Below, piece by piece: positions 45,750 to 57,884 of a stretch of 64,000 bases of DNA. The stretch is taken from contig CM059573.1 of the NCBI GenBank assembly GCA_030386875.1, positions 32,839,891-32,903,890 on the forward strand, given 5' to 3'. The stretch comes from Morinoia aosen. Lineage: Eukaryota; Arthropoda; Malacostraca; Amphipoda; Talitridae. The position numbers and the translations under genes were made by a program. A model generated the notes under the pieces. That model ran no database searches. It worked only from the letters and a program-made list of their open reading frames with translations, and was not told the origin of the DNA. Position 1 is the stretch's first letter, and each line of letters opens with the position of its first letter.

Positions 45750-46035
45750 CTACGACTCATTAAACACTAATTTTCGACGGACATTGCTTAGAAGAAAAGT
45801 TATTTACTTTGATCTTTTCACCATTAATCAAGAAACAAAAGATTGATAATCGATTATTTCGGCAAATTCGAGCCATGGAAGACGAAAATTTACACACCGC
45901 TATAACTCGTTAAGTACTCATTCACGACGAAAAATGCATTGAAGAAGTGGTTTATTTTCATTTAGTTATCATACCAGAAGCAACAAATATCTAAAAACCG
46001 ATTTGTGTACGGTCGTACACATTTACCCAAATATA
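45750..46035. repeat. GGTAAATG-family element, degenerate partial copy
   Basis: It contains ACCGCTATAACTCGTTAA, TACTCATTCACGACG and ATTGAAGAAGTGG, and terminates CACATTTACC, as at the right ends of the family. The left arm is eroded. Confidence 0.5.
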
Positions 46036-47700
46036 CAGCAATGAAAAAGTTAAATTTGACGTTGATCTATAATTCGTTTGAAAATATTATCTAACTATAT
46101 TAGCCTTGGAGACACGTAAGCTATAATCCAGCGATTAAAAACATCAAATACCCTAATTAATTTCGAACGAAAGTAAAGACTAAAACTGAAAACTCTATGC
46201 CTAAATAACTAGAAATAATTTGAGCTAATGAAGCCAAAGAGACTGCAGCTTGGTCTCACCAGAGAAAATATAGGTCATTGGAAGGGCTTGTTTATTGCTA
46301 CACCTAAGTCCTATCGGTATCCTGCCGTTGGAATCAGAACAAAGGATTCAAAAAGGGTATATTAAAATCTAAGTGGCAGAAAACTAAAATTCACAGAATT
46401 ACATGGTAAAATACCTGTTAAAATTTAATTTACAAGAACCTTAGATGTATATATACGGTTAAAAGCTGTACTACCTACGAAAAGTCATAGCCCTAGATTT
46501 TCACTACTTTCCATAGATTGATATTTCATTTGATTCTTCTGCCACCATAGTGATGTTTTACTATTTGTGCATTGTGATTACGAATTTGTATTAAGAATAC
46601 AAGGATATTTGAAAAGCTGAATTTTGGGTTACTTTGGGCGTGTAACTATGTTGTGGAGACTTTCGACCAATTTTCAAATATCCACCTTACTAAGGTATGC
46701 ATATATTTTACATTTTACCGATATTTTACCCCCAGCAGATGTGAATAATTGCTTGAGTAGTTACACAATTGAAAATCGAGGACGTATTGCCGATGTGTTA
46801 CGGTTGGGTAAGGGAGAACCTAAGGAACGTATCATCGGTAAATCGCCTCCGATTCATAGGCGAAAGGTACACGGTAGGACGAACTTTTTGGCCCATATCC
46901 GTCCACGGCCATCCGCAAAAATCATTCATGCTACGTTCCTGTTCTGTCCATTTCACCAGTGATACGTACATGATTAGCGGCTGGTCATCCTCGAATTTGG
47001 CGTTAAAAAAACTCTCGGCCGCGTGCAGCCGAGATTATCGCCTCTGAACGACCCCTAAGTACATATGTATTTACACAACGTATATATATTTATATATTAA
47101 ATATTTGAGAGCTGCTCTCAAAAACGAATATCTCACTGAACGTGGCCCATTTTTAATGGCAAAACTTAATAAACACTCTAAAAGTTTACCCCCGCTGTTA
47201 TAATGTAACGAAGCAAAATTACGGCTCTTTGTGGCAGAGAATTAAAAATAGTTTAATACGGGGCAACGAGCTCACTGCGGGTAATACGGCCATAGCATGT
47301 TAGTCGTTAAGTATGGCTGGTTTTGGGGCATGCGCTCGAGCGTCATTCGACCGCTTCACTAGGACTCTGTGTTTTGATTGACGTTGAGCTGGAAGCCTGT
47401 TCTGGTGAGTTATCAAGCGATAACTGTTTTAGACCTTCTACAGTTTGTTTACTGCTAAATAAAACTATTTTTAACAATTGAAATTCAAGCTACTTATTCT
47501 GTGAATTATAATTTGAAAGTATTGTTTATTAGGATAATTTTGAGATTAAGTTAAGACTGTTAGCTTTTAAAGCAAAATTCTGACACGATGGAAATTAAAA
47601 TTACACCTAGTGTGGCGTTGAGCCCAGGGTGCCCACTAGGGAAATCGCTCAGTGTGGGCTCATTGCCCCTCAGCAAAGTTTTTTGTATTTTCTAATTATT
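46036..47700. other. Mostly non-coding; CpG-richer segment at 46770-47050
   Basis: 46770-47050 is richer in CpG ('cggttgggtaagggagaacc', 'ctcggccgcgtgcagccgag') and open in two + frames (for example SPPIHRRKVHGRTNFLAHIR). I do not recognise the product. It may be a TE terminus. The rest is AT-rich. Confidence 0.3.
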
Positions 47701-47733
47701 TATGTCCCCTTACTTTTTTTTTACAGTTAGATC

Positions 47734-48385
47734 ATGGTACGCAATTATAAAATGAGAACGATTATAATCAATTATTCTCTGAATGAACTCTAAAATGCCC
47801 TGGAGGAAATTCAAAGTGGCACATCACTGAAAACCACAGTTGTAAAGTTGAAAATACGGAGATAAACGTTGCGAAGACACAGACACGGTTAGGTGTGGCA
47901 ACTTGGAGTTCCTCGTAGAGGGAGGTACGACAGATATCTCCCTGAAGATGCTGAAGAAGCAATTGCAGAGTGCATTAAAGACGTGCAAAAAAAGAATGTT
48001 AGTACTGACATGCACAGATGTGAGGAGAATTTCGTTCAGCGTTGTTGATCGACAAAATATAAATCGTCCAATTAACAAAGAAACCAAAATGACTGAAAGG
48101 GATTGGATGAGTAATTTTATGAATCGACGTAATTTAAGCATTCGTATTCCTTTAATAACTAGTTTGGCACGAATTGTTGGCTTTAATAAGCTAACAGTTG
48201 ATCTTGGCTGAAATAATGAGCAGGTACAAATATCTTGCGGGTTATGCAGGGAACCTTTTGCAAATAGCTGGTCTCGAGAGAAATGGATCCAATGTGCGGC
48301 GTGCTCAAAAGGGGGTTCATCATGACTGTGTGACTGTGCAGATGGTGATCGAAGGTATATTTGTCAAAATTGCGATCACGAATAG
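47734..48385 (+). pseudogene. pogo/Tigger-like transposase lacking its DDE core
   Basis: The ATG at 47734 (after a tttacag acceptor-like tract) starts MVRNYKMRTI, then LNELQNALEEIQSGTSLKTT, the psq-type helix-turn-helix of pogo-like proteins. GRYDRYLPEDAEEAIAECIK and PINKETKMTERDWMSNFMN follow, then SLARIVGFNK, the usual end of the DNA-binding half. Directly after, with one TGA, comes CGLCREPFANSWSREKWIQC ... DRRYICQNC, a PHD-like Cys/His tail found at the C-terminus of such proteins. The catalytic domain of about 200 residues is missing. Several stops interrupt the N-terminal half. Confidence 0.65.
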
Positions 48386-48389
48386 GATC

Positions 48390-49020
48390 ATTGATAATGT
48401 ATATTTTTTTTCTTATTTCACTAGCAATTGTATGAATTATATACTTCACGCGAGATCAGTTTTCTGAACTCAGATTTTTTTTTCTAGTCAAGGATATATT
48501 TTTTCTAGTTATTCATAATTGGATAAATTGAACATTTCTTTAATACACGCCTATTATCCCATTTGAACCCACTGTACTCAATCGAGTACACTTTTAAAAA
48601 TTGGTACTGCGCAATCCGTATTGCGCACACGATTGCCAAATTGTACTCATAAATAGTTGGTGGGTCTGTGCTCAACTGGAAGTGGTCGGGGTTGGTTTAA
48701 GTTTTTATGTGTTCTGTGAAATTGTCCTCAATGTTGTTGGTTTTTCATATTACTTTGCATCTTCGCTCTCTTTGGCTTTATCTAGATGATATTAGAAATG
48801 TGCAATAGGTCAGCATATGAATATCATGTGATTCTAAAAGCTTATTAGTGTATAAATCAATGCCAAAAATGGACGAACTGTGCAATAAATATTTCATAGG
48901 GTTTTTTGAGCTTGTTTATGCCTGTATTCAAGCTAGTGCAATAGGCACGTATGGGTGCAAATGCCACCGAGCTTGAAGATGTGTGTATAAATATTCACAG
49001 ATGCACTTTTTGAGGTTTAA
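48390..49020. other. Non-coding DNA with a short palindrome
   Basis: GTACTCAATCGAGTAC at about 48576 is an inverted repeat next to GCGCAATCCGTATTGCGC. It may be part of the pogo-like element's end. No gene seen. Confidence 0.35.
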
Positions 49021-49025
49021 TGAGC

Positions 49026-51640
49026 AGGGCTGTGACATTTTGCATCCTGCATAAATGCATATGCAAGTGCATATTTGCATAGTGCTTAAAAATTGTTCAA
49101 TTGCATATGCAATCTCTAAAATGCATATGCCCCATTAATATGTACATAATATCCCAACATTTATTTATATGCATTAACGTATAATATTAATCTGGCTTGA
49201 CATGCAACTCTAGTTTGGTCCAGAAATAATTGAATTAATACCTACCTTTCATTTTACAGGCATTATAAAATATGAGTGTAATGGAGTTTAATTTGATTGG
49301 GTATGCTGAGTTGGTGAGGCCGCTATGGTCGTGCCGTGCGCTTATGAACAACTGCTGAACTTTGTGCCGGTCGGGGTGCAACCAGATGCTCAGTCGTAGT
49401 CTGCTGCCGTCCTCCGATGTCTATGCTTACCGTGGTGGAGTAAAATTATAATTTCTCTCGTTTTCAGACGCTTGCGATTATTCATTAGAACAGTATAATC
49501 TATTTCGTGGGTTGGCAATTATGCTGAAATCTGCCAAGACAACTTCTGAAAGAATCGAGAGGTACGTACAGGAATTTAAAGATGTTACTGACATTCATGG
49601 TAAATTATTCTGCAAGTATTGAAGTACATGTATAGAGGTAAAGTCAAAGTTTTTATAAAATTCTTTATATGGTTGTAACGGTCAAATAAACGTAATAATT
49701 TTGATTTTTGCATATGATGGAGTAGTTTAGATATGATGTGTGTTGCATATGATAGATCATGTTGTATGCTGCGTGGCAAGGCTCGTCTACCCTGACGAAC
49801 CAAGGGTTGTGAGCGAATGATAGCTACTCATTTCATCAACCACCCCTCGCGAGGGGACACGGCTTTGGTAGCTGGATGGGAAAATGATAAAGCGGAAGTT
49901 GCTGACAGTTTTGGTGATATACTTTTTGTTTCTGTGTCGCATTTCAACGAAAAAATAATTTTTTAAAGATCAGTCCTGCGAAAATCCAACCCTCCGTCGA
50001 ATTAGACAATAAGAAAGTAAAAGTGCGAATAATGACGGCCGGTTACTTCGATATCCTTAGTTTTTTGTATTCTCCAAAGGTTACCCTCATATCAAATGCT
50101 TTTAAAAGTAATGATTGTGGCATATGAAATTAAGTTAATGCAATCTGACGTATGAAGTTCAGTAAATATAAGTAGGTACAATTAGCTTCATTCAATAGTG
50201 ACACGTGGCACCGAAATTCGCTATGGTTTTGTCTCTATTATAAAGATACTGTTCATTAATGCGAAATTGAATGTATAATATATTTAGTTAAGGAAAAGAA
50301 AGATGAACAACTATTGGAACATTGATGTTTGACCTTAAATCTATATTTTTAAACGAAAATCTTGATAACCATGATATTGAGTTTAGGAGACCTTTAAGGT
50401 GACTGGAATGTGCAGCATAATTCTTAATTGAATTCTTCTCTCTGATATCAACTCAGTGACGATCACAAGTGACCCAACATTTAGGGACCGCGCGCCACAG
50501 AAATAAAAAAAACAGGCTGCGGTTGGCCTGCTGCTCGAAGAGTCTGGAAACCCTGAAAGTGTCGACATTAACCCTGAAGAATCTGAGAGTCAAAACTCTG
50601 GCCATTTTGCTCAGAAAAATGCACAAATGACCTATGGGAATAATTTTTAGCAGCGGGCATACCTTTCAACAAATTTAGCAATGTAATACTCAAGAATTTT
50701 TTGAAAAACTACTCAGGAAAGGTCGTCCCAGACTAGTCAAATATCCGATAGTATTATGTGCAGCGCGTGTGTGATGGAAAAATGAAAGCGTTAAGGAAGA
50801 AGGCAGAAGAACAGAAAGTATGGGTATCTCTAGATGAAATCACAGATATAGACCAACGACACATTGTCTGCTTCGCATTTGTCGTACTGGGAGTTGACGA
50901 AGAACGATGTGGAAGCTACTTGGCTAATGTACAGATCTTAAACAGAGTGAACGATTCGACAATTTCTGCAGTCTTCCACGATTCCTTGCGATGCATTTGG
51001 TAGCAGCAAAACTATAACAACGTTCTGATAGTTACTACAGATGCTGCTTCTTATATGAAGAAAGCTATTAATGCACTGCCAGTCACGTATCCTGAAATGC
51101 TACACATGACGTGTTGGGCACATGCATTGCACAAGATTGCTGAGCTAGTTCGCTCTAATTACCCAAACATAAATGCTTCAATTTCATCGGTTAAGAACGT
51201 ATTCGTCCAGTCACCCAGCAGAATTGACACATTTAGAGACTTTTGCCCCAATACACCGCTTCTTCCTTCTCCTGCAGAGACCAGATGGAGCATATGGATT
51301 GAAGCAGACATACTAGGCAACTAACTTCGACAAAATCTGTGTAGTTATACCCACGTTTGAGAGCAGCCAAGCTCAAAGCATTGACGACTCTAATGCTCTG
51401 CTTCAGGGTGTATAACACGGTACACATAAGAAGGTAGGAGCATTCAAGTAATTTCTCGAAAGGGCCCTGGATGTGGTGACGTCACGGGCCTAGAACGAAT
51501 AGCAACCCAGGAATACGCCACCTGGCGACAATATGTGACATTATCGAGTCAGCTGTACGACAAGTTGGACAACAACAATACCACATTGGCGGCCATTGAA
51601 TCGGGCGCAATGGCGACTAGATTTTAAAACAAAATCTACG
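49026..51640 (+). mobile_element. hAT transposon of CGGBP1-like type
   Basis: CAGGGCTGTGACATTTTGCA at about 49026 is a hAT-type end. It is followed by repeated TGCATATGCA-type motifs to 49140. The transposase debris lies on the + strand downstream (49521-51330). No right terminus was found, so the end is arbitrary. Confidence 0.5.
49521..51330 (+). pseudogene. CGGBP1-like hAT transposase, broken
   Basis: The N-terminal start MLKSAKTTSERIERYVQEFK and GKLFCKYC lie at 49521-49622, like the finger region of CGGBP1-related hAT proteins. After about 1 kb of poorly aligned DNA, 50655-50740 reads AGIPFNKFSNVILKNFLKNY then SGKVVPD. Beyond a stop come YYVQRVCDGKMKALRKKAEE and KVWVSLDEITDIDQRH (first Asp region). 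51000-51300 gives VTTDAASYMKKAINALPVTY, PEMLHMTCWAHALHKIAELV and PAETRWSIWIEAD. The order and spacing match this family. Stops at about 50738 and 51001, plus the loss of the C-terminus, mark it as dead. Confidence 0.7.
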
Positions 51641-51644
51641 TTTA

Positions 51645-52366
51645 TCTAGAAACTGGTGTAAAGCAATTGCCTCATAATTATTCAACGTAGCTCGAAAGTG
51701 TAAGGTGTGAAATTGAAAATTTTTTATAACTAGTTCGTTATCTGGGAATTTATTGGAAATTTCTGGGGGCATTTCATGTGGTTTGTGTATTTATGGTAGT
51801 ATAATTTAGTTGAAAGTTTTTCTGAATACGTTGCTACGCTACAATGGAAGAAATAATGCCAGGCAAATTTTTATTAGAAGTGCTTAATTAATTATGTTTT
51901 AAAACATTTCTTCATAAATTGTAATTATCCGTGCCAATTGAAAGGGTGGTTGAAGATGATATTTTATTCAGCTGGTATGCCAATTTGCTTGAATTTAACA
52001 ATTATAAATGTCTGTCTATTTATTTTTTGTGAGGTTTTTAAAATTTCACTTTATTGAGTGATTTATTAATGATAGTAACCAGAATTGTTTAATAGTTCAA
52101 TTATGATTATTGATCATAATCTGGATACTTGGCAAAGATGGAAAGACTATGAAAAATTGATCAACAATAATTCCACTTATGCACAACAAGACTGAACTAT
52201 CACATTACTTCAAATTGTAGTTCTAAATGAAGTGCTAAATTTGTAGATTTGTAGCAGTTAAAATACTAAAATCAGATTTCATTTAAACGGAAAGACATGT
52301 ATCACACCACAAATTGCAGTCTAGAAAATAATTTTGCAACAAGTAATACAAAGATAGATTATGCTA
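51645..52366. other. AT-rich non-coding DNA
   Basis: No gene or family member seen. Confidence 0.45.
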
Positions 52367-52804
52367 AATTCTAAGGTTAATCTAAAGGATATGACAGTAA
52401 TCGATTTTACACTTTTCGTTGCCTAATCCTAATTAATTGAATCAAAATAAACAAGTTTTCTTCTATGCACTTTCCGTCTGAAATGAGTATTTTACGAGTT
52501 ATAGTGGTAGGTTTAGTTTCGTCTTTGATGACTAATGCGCTTGAATAAACAGCTACTCATTGATTTTTGAATTTTTGTTGTTTGAATCATGGTAATAACA
52601 TCAAAATAAACTACTTTTCTTCTGCACATTTTGTTCGTCAAATTAGTATTTAACGTGGTAGAGCGGTAGGTTTGGCTTTGTCTTTGAAGATGAGAGCGCG
52701 GTCAGCAAAACTCCATTGCAGTGTTGCTATTCCGCGGGGTTGATAAATTATTTACCGCTTCTAACACTAGAGTTGTATTAGTAATTTACTGCTTTAGATA
52801 ATAA

Positions 52805-53339
52805 GGTAAATGTTGAGGACTTGACCATAATCGTTTTTCCACTTTTTGATCAACAAAGATTGTTGATGAGACCAAAATAAACAAGTTTTCTTCAATGCAC
52901 TTTCCGGCGGAAATGAGTATTTTAAAAGTTATGGCGTTAAATGAGTTACCGAAACTCCAGTGTGCATCACCCTATTACAAACGTAAAGAGGTTGGGTCGT
53001 GAGGGGTAGCCACAGTTCTTTTAGTTTTATAATTTTCACTAAAAGAACTGTTGCTACCCCTCACGACCCAACCTCTTTACGTTTGTAATAGGGGGTTTGC
53101 TCTTCGTCGGCTTGGTTGGCGCGCGGGAACGCCTGTTTACTTTCACGTCGGACCGCGCGGTATATTTTTCCCCGCCTCGAACACTGAAGTTACGGTAACT
53201 CATTTAATGCCATAACTTTTAAAATACTTATTTCCGCCGGAAAGTGCATTGAAGAAAACTTGTTTATTTTGGTCTCATCAACAATCTTTATTGATCAAAG
53301 AGTGGAAAATCGATTATGGACAAGTCCTCAACATTTACC
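52805..53339. mobile_element. GGTAAATG family, inner copy with perfect 8-bp TSD
   Basis: It begins GGTAAATGTTGAGGACTTG and ends CAAGTCCTCAACATTTACC. The flanks are GATAATAA on both sides (52797-52804, 53340-53347). Arms of about 165 bp are inverted. It sits inside the outer copy 52375-53464. An 8-bp duplication occurs in hAT, P and a few other superfamilies. The GGTAAATG ends fit none I can name. Confidence 0.8.
52970..53093. mobile_element. 124-bp near-perfect palindromic MITE
   Basis: CCCTATTACAAACGTAAAGA ... TCTTTACGTTTGTAATAGGG. The two roughly 56-bp arms differ at one base (GTAGCCAC against GTAGCAAC) around a short AT loop. It is nested in the inner GGTAAATG element. A larger relative occupies 53664-54033. 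Confidence 0.75.
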
Positions 53340-53472
53340 GATAATAAAATACTCATTTCAGACGGAAAGTGCATATAAGAAAACTCGTTTAATTTCATTA
53401 AATTACCTAAGTTTAGACATTGAAATTTACGAAATTGATTACTGTCATATGCGTCAGATTTACCAATTTAAA

Positions 53473-54250
53473 TGCAGATTTGGTCAATATTGATTTTAGG
53501 TGCCTCACAGAAATTAATAATCCGTTCCAAACAATCACTAAAGGAATACATTTAAAAGCGTTTTACACGAATGTCATTCTGCTCGCTGATGCATTATTTT
53601 CAAATTATTCAACTTTAAAGTTGGCTTTTGCGCGCTAAAGAAAGAGAGCGCAACGGAAGCTAACCCCCTATTACAAACGTAAACAGATTGGGTCGTGAGG
53701 AGGAGCCACAGTTCTTCTAATGGAAATCATAAATATAGGTTACCTAAAGGCGTTTTACATGAATGTCATTCTGCTCACTAATGCAATATTTTACAGTTAT
53801 TCAACTGTAATACTGTTCACGTTGTACAGAGAAACAATCAGTTGAAAGATGGCTGCTATCGTAGAAAGATGGCTGCCATCTATAATGACTGCCACCCGGC
53901 ATGGTCGCCCGGTACGGTGTAAACGTAATTGCAGACGTCACCCTAATGGGTGGGTTAGAACCTTTATTTATAATTTTTACCAGAAGAACTGTGGCTCCCC
54001 CTCACGACCCAACCTGTTTACATTTGTGCTAGGGGGTTAGCTTCCATTATTAATATTCCGCTTGGCAGGCTCGCTTCCTTTGGAGTGCGAAAGCCAACTT
54101 CAAAGTTGAATAATTAGAAAATAACGCATCAGCGAGCAGAATGACATCCGTATAAAACAATTTTAAATGTGTTCCTTTAGTGATTGTTTGGAACAAAATT
54201 ATTAATTCCCGTGAGGCACCTAAAATCAATATTGACCACAAATTTTGACA
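53473..54250. mobile_element. Fold-back element with arms over 200 bp
   Basis: The left arm (53475-53700) and the reverse complement of 54015-54245 share GGTCAATATTGATTTTAGGT, GTCATTCTGCTCGCTGATGC and GGAAGCTAACCCCCTA. The inner ends are the CCCCCTATTACAAACGTAAA-type arms of the palindromic MITE family. The centre holds one more diverged copy of the 'gcgttttacatgaatgtcattctgctc' segment. The ORF at 53849-54040 has no motif. Confidence 0.65.
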
Positions 54251-54258
54251 AAAACCAG

Positions 54259-54806
54259 GGTAAATGTGTAGCGTTGGGTAGCAATTGATTTTTCACTTTC
54301 GGGTGCCTAAATATAGTTAATTAGATAGAAATAAGCAATGTTTCTTCTATGCACTCTCCTTTGTATATGAGTATTTTACGAGTTATAGCAGCAAATTAGT
54401 TACGGCAACTCAAGTGTTTGAAGCGGCAAGTAATTCATCGACCGCGTCGGATGGCAACACTGCAATGGAGTCTCGCTTCCAACGCGCTAGTCATCAAAGA
54501 CAAAACTAAACCTACCGCTCTAACTCGTAAAATACTCATTTGTCACAGAAAGTGTAGAGAAGAAAAGTAGTTGATATATATGTTATTACCGTGATTCAAG
54601 CAACAAAAATTAAAAAATCGATGAGTAGCTGTTTATGCGAGCTCGTTTGTCATCAAAGGCGAAACTGAACCTACCGTTTTAACTCATTAAATGCTCATTT
54701 GCTGCGGAAAGTGCATAGAAGAAAACTTCTTTATTCTAACCTAATTAACTATGTATAGGCACCAAAAAATGGAAAATTGATTACTGCCAAGCGCTACACA
54801 TTTACC
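54259..54806. mobile_element. GGTAAATG family, copy with perfect 8-bp TSD
   Basis: GGTAAATGTGTAGCG ... CGCTACACATTTACC flanked by AAAACCAG on both sides (54251-54258, 54807-54814). It contains two tandem sub-blocks in the right half. 548 bp, no coding. Confidence 0.8.
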
Positions 54807-54814
54807 AAAACCAG

Positions 54815-55360
54815 AAGTGTTGATAAGAAACTAATTATTCAAATAAATGACAATTCTACGCAGATAGCATGTGTCATAGATTTTTAATTTCAAGTTTCAT
54901 TATAAAGGTAACTTTGCAACTACAATTTTAGATGAACAAGGGCCAAATGTTTAGTTAGTTGTATTGATTTAAATTATCAATTGCAGGAGATTTGTAGAAA
55001 GAATAAAGAACCAGGTTGTGGGGATGTTTTCTAATAATAAGAAAATATTGAAATGTGTTAGCCTATAAATGTATATTTGTTGTTATTAGTATCAAAACTA
55101 CACAGCCTTTGAAGAGCATTTTGAATGCAAGCTTATGTTTGAATGCAAGTTTATGTTTGAATGCAATAATATTGCTGGCTTGTAGAGATGTCTGAGGGTA
55201 TGAATTTTAATGTGGCTATGCTTGAAGGAAAGATGTATATGGTGATTGATATCAGTGGGACATTTTTTAAAATCACAAATTTTTATTGTCTATATTTAGC
55301 TGATATAAAAGAAAAAGGGGTTGAAAAGAGCAATTGACTATGTTATATGGATGATTGAAA
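54815..55360. other. Non-coding spacer
   Basis: AT-rich. A short direct repeat 'atgcaagcttatgtttga' / 'atgcaagtttatgtttga' occurs at about 55125-55165. No gene seen. Confidence 0.4.
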
Positions 55361-55368
55361 CTAGAGAG

Positions 55369-56112
55369 AGTAAATGTGAAGGAGAGGACCATAATCTATT
55401 TTCCAATTTTTGGTGCCTAAACATATATAATTAGACCTGAATAAACAATTTTTCTTCTATGCACTTTCTGTCAATAATGAGTATTTATCAAGTTATAGGT
55501 GTAAATTACTTACCGCAACTCTAATGTTTGAAGCGGAAGGTAATTGATCATAGGGGAAGACTACAATGGACTTTCCCTATCGATGCGTTTGAATGATCAA
55601 GCCCATTTCAGCCATCAAAAACGAAAATTAACTTACCGCCATAACTTGTTGTTTATGGGTGATAACCTTTATTGTGTTGTTAGCTAAAAGATCCTAGAAG
55701 TGGGTTCAGGCTTCGCGGGATTTGCTATTGATAAATTTCAAAGTACCCAAACGTACTTGAACAGCTCAAGCGTGCAACGGTTTCTGCTGTATGGAACACA
55801 AAACTAAACCTACCGCTATAACTCTTAAAATACTCATTTGCCGCAAAAAGTGTATAGTAGAAAAGTAGTTTATTTTGATTTTATTACCATGATTTAAGGA
55901 CCAAAAATTCAAAAATCGATTAGTAGCTGTTTATTCGAGCACATTCCAGTCTTGATATCAAAGACAAAAAATTAACATACCGCTATAACTCGTTAAATAC
56001 TCATTTACAACAGAAAGTGCTTAGAAGAAAAAAATTTTGTTTCATCATATCAACTACGTTTAGGCAGCAAAAATTGGAAAATCGATTATGGTCCTCTCCT
56101 TCTCAAATACCC
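55369..56112. mobile_element. GGTAAATG family, longer diverged copy
   Basis: AGTAAATGTGAAGGAGAGGA (55369) and, reverse-complemented, GGTATTTGAGAAGGAGAGGA (ending 56112). It has inverted arms and three sub-blocks. About 150 bp of unrelated sequence lies at 55645-55795. Flanks are AGAGAG-rich and a clean duplication is not visible. Confidence 0.6.
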
Positions 56113-56119
56113 AAAAGAG

Positions 56120-57880
56120 AGAGTAATGACACAGAATATATGGGTGAAAATGAGTTTTACATTTACATTGACTGCCTGATGTATGTTCTAAAATATAATT
56201 AGGGTAAGGGAAAGTGGGAGAATGTGAGTAGTTTATTAAAAATCTCTCAAGATGAAATGACAAGCTGGAATGGAAAGAATTTAGTAATGGATTGAGTGAT
56301 TGAGGGAGGAACACTGGAAACCAATCTTATGGGTCATGAGGTTACATCCTACTATTTATGTGAATGAAGAAAATTTGTAAGGCTTTTGCAGTCTTCAACA
56401 AATCTCAGCCCTCTTTGCTTCCAATTTCCATTAGGGAAAAATAAATTTCCCAGCTGAAACAGAAATGCTTCAATCAAGAGGCATGTACAGATCAGTTATT
56501 ACACATTGTTGTTGTAGTATGTTTATTGTTATAGTCCAATTAATTTTATTCTTGTACTAAGTTCTGGTATCAGTAGTATCAAGATTTTGTTATTACGGCC
56601 GTAGGAGCAAATAATATTAGTCATGATTGATGATTCTACCAACTTCCTGTACCTTGTCTAATTCTTTCTCATTGTCCAACAGGAAGAGTGTGGTCAAGTT
56701 AATGGATGCTACTTGCCAGTCACTGCCCTGGGAATGTTTCACCTTTAATAAATGCTGCATCATGCCATATACCCACTTCAGTTGGACATGAGTTTACATT
56801 GCCTGTTCAAATAATTGTCAACTGAGTTAGGTAATTCACAAAGTGTCAAAATATTCTACTTCTCAGACAGTAACTAAGTAAGCATGCTCAACTCCACGAG
56901 CAGCTTGAAAGAGAGCCTCTCAATCTCCTAAATTGGCAAGCATTGAAGCTTGCCAGACTGTTTATGATGTTACTATGACATCCTCACTACTGTAACTCCT
57001 GAAAGTGTAACTAGAAGAAGTTTAATTTTTTAAAGCATCTCTACAACTTCCCCATCTGGAATTAATAGAAGCTGTCAAGAACCCTGGGTCAACCAGATCT
57101 TAATTTTGATGAATGTCTAGTGGCAGAAAATATCAAGGCATTTTATGACCCATCTTGTTGAAGGAATTTATTTTCATGCCCCATGAGGGTCCAAAGGACA
57201 TCAAAAGACAAGGAATGGCAGAAAAAATGCTGTTAGAAAGAAAAGGACTCCTGTTCTGTATAAAAATTTCAACATTATATCACAAATACATTCAAAGGTG
57301 GGACCCTTTTTGACAATATTTATTCTTCTAATTCATGATTGGCAGTAATGGATACTGGCATTGCAAAGTGCATTATGGAAGCTTTAACATTTACCACAAG
57401 GCTCGTCTACTGCAGAAACTCCAAAATGTTCGTCTTCATCTTGAGATATATGAAGACCCCCGTGGAGTTTCTCATCCGTACCCCTTTTGCCTGCAATTGC
57501 AAGACTCTCTGATCAGCAGCTGAGAGAGACACCTTGGGCTCTTTCTGAAGGTAAGATGATTGAACTCTAGTCAGAATGGAAAAATAAATGGCACAATGAT
57601 AGTCAGCATGGTTCAGGTGATGGTTTGTGTATATACGTTTAGTATTTCAGGCGAATTACGTTGAGTTAACATGTGAGATGCTACATTAATTATTTAGTGA
57701 AATTTAGGCTTGCTTTGAGAGAAGTGTTTTATTATTCATGATGTTATGTTAATTTTTTGGTAATGAAAAGCTTCATATAACATAACTCCTGTCAACTTGC
57801 TACAGTGTTTGTTAGAAAGATGTATGTCCTTTTCCTTTCCATTTCCTTTCTTTCTATCTTCTTTCCATGTCTCTCTCCTC
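56120..57880. other. No firm gene; protein-like text at 56930-57530
   Basis: 56930-57530 on the + strand has broken but protein-like runs (KLASIEACQTVYDVTM; LPHLELIEAVKNPGSTRS; MPHEGPKDIKRQGMAEKMLL; LQKLQNVRLHLEIYEDPRG) in changing frames. It could be decayed coding sequence or exons. I could not build a model. Confidence 0.25.
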
Positions 57881-57884
57881 TTAT

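Larger units (their letters stand above)
52375..53464. mobile_element. GGTAAATG family, outer host copy
   Basis: Ends GGTTAATCTAAAGGATATGA (52375) and, reverse-complemented, GGTAAATCTGACGCATATGA (ending 53464). Flanks AATTCTAA (52367-52374) and AATTTAAA (53465-53472) agree at 6 of 8 positions. The copy is interrupted by 52805-53339, a second copy of the same family. It contains two sub-blocks with the AAACAAGTTTTCTTC-TATGCAC...GAGTATTTTACGAGTTATAG motif in tandem. Confidence 0.65.
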
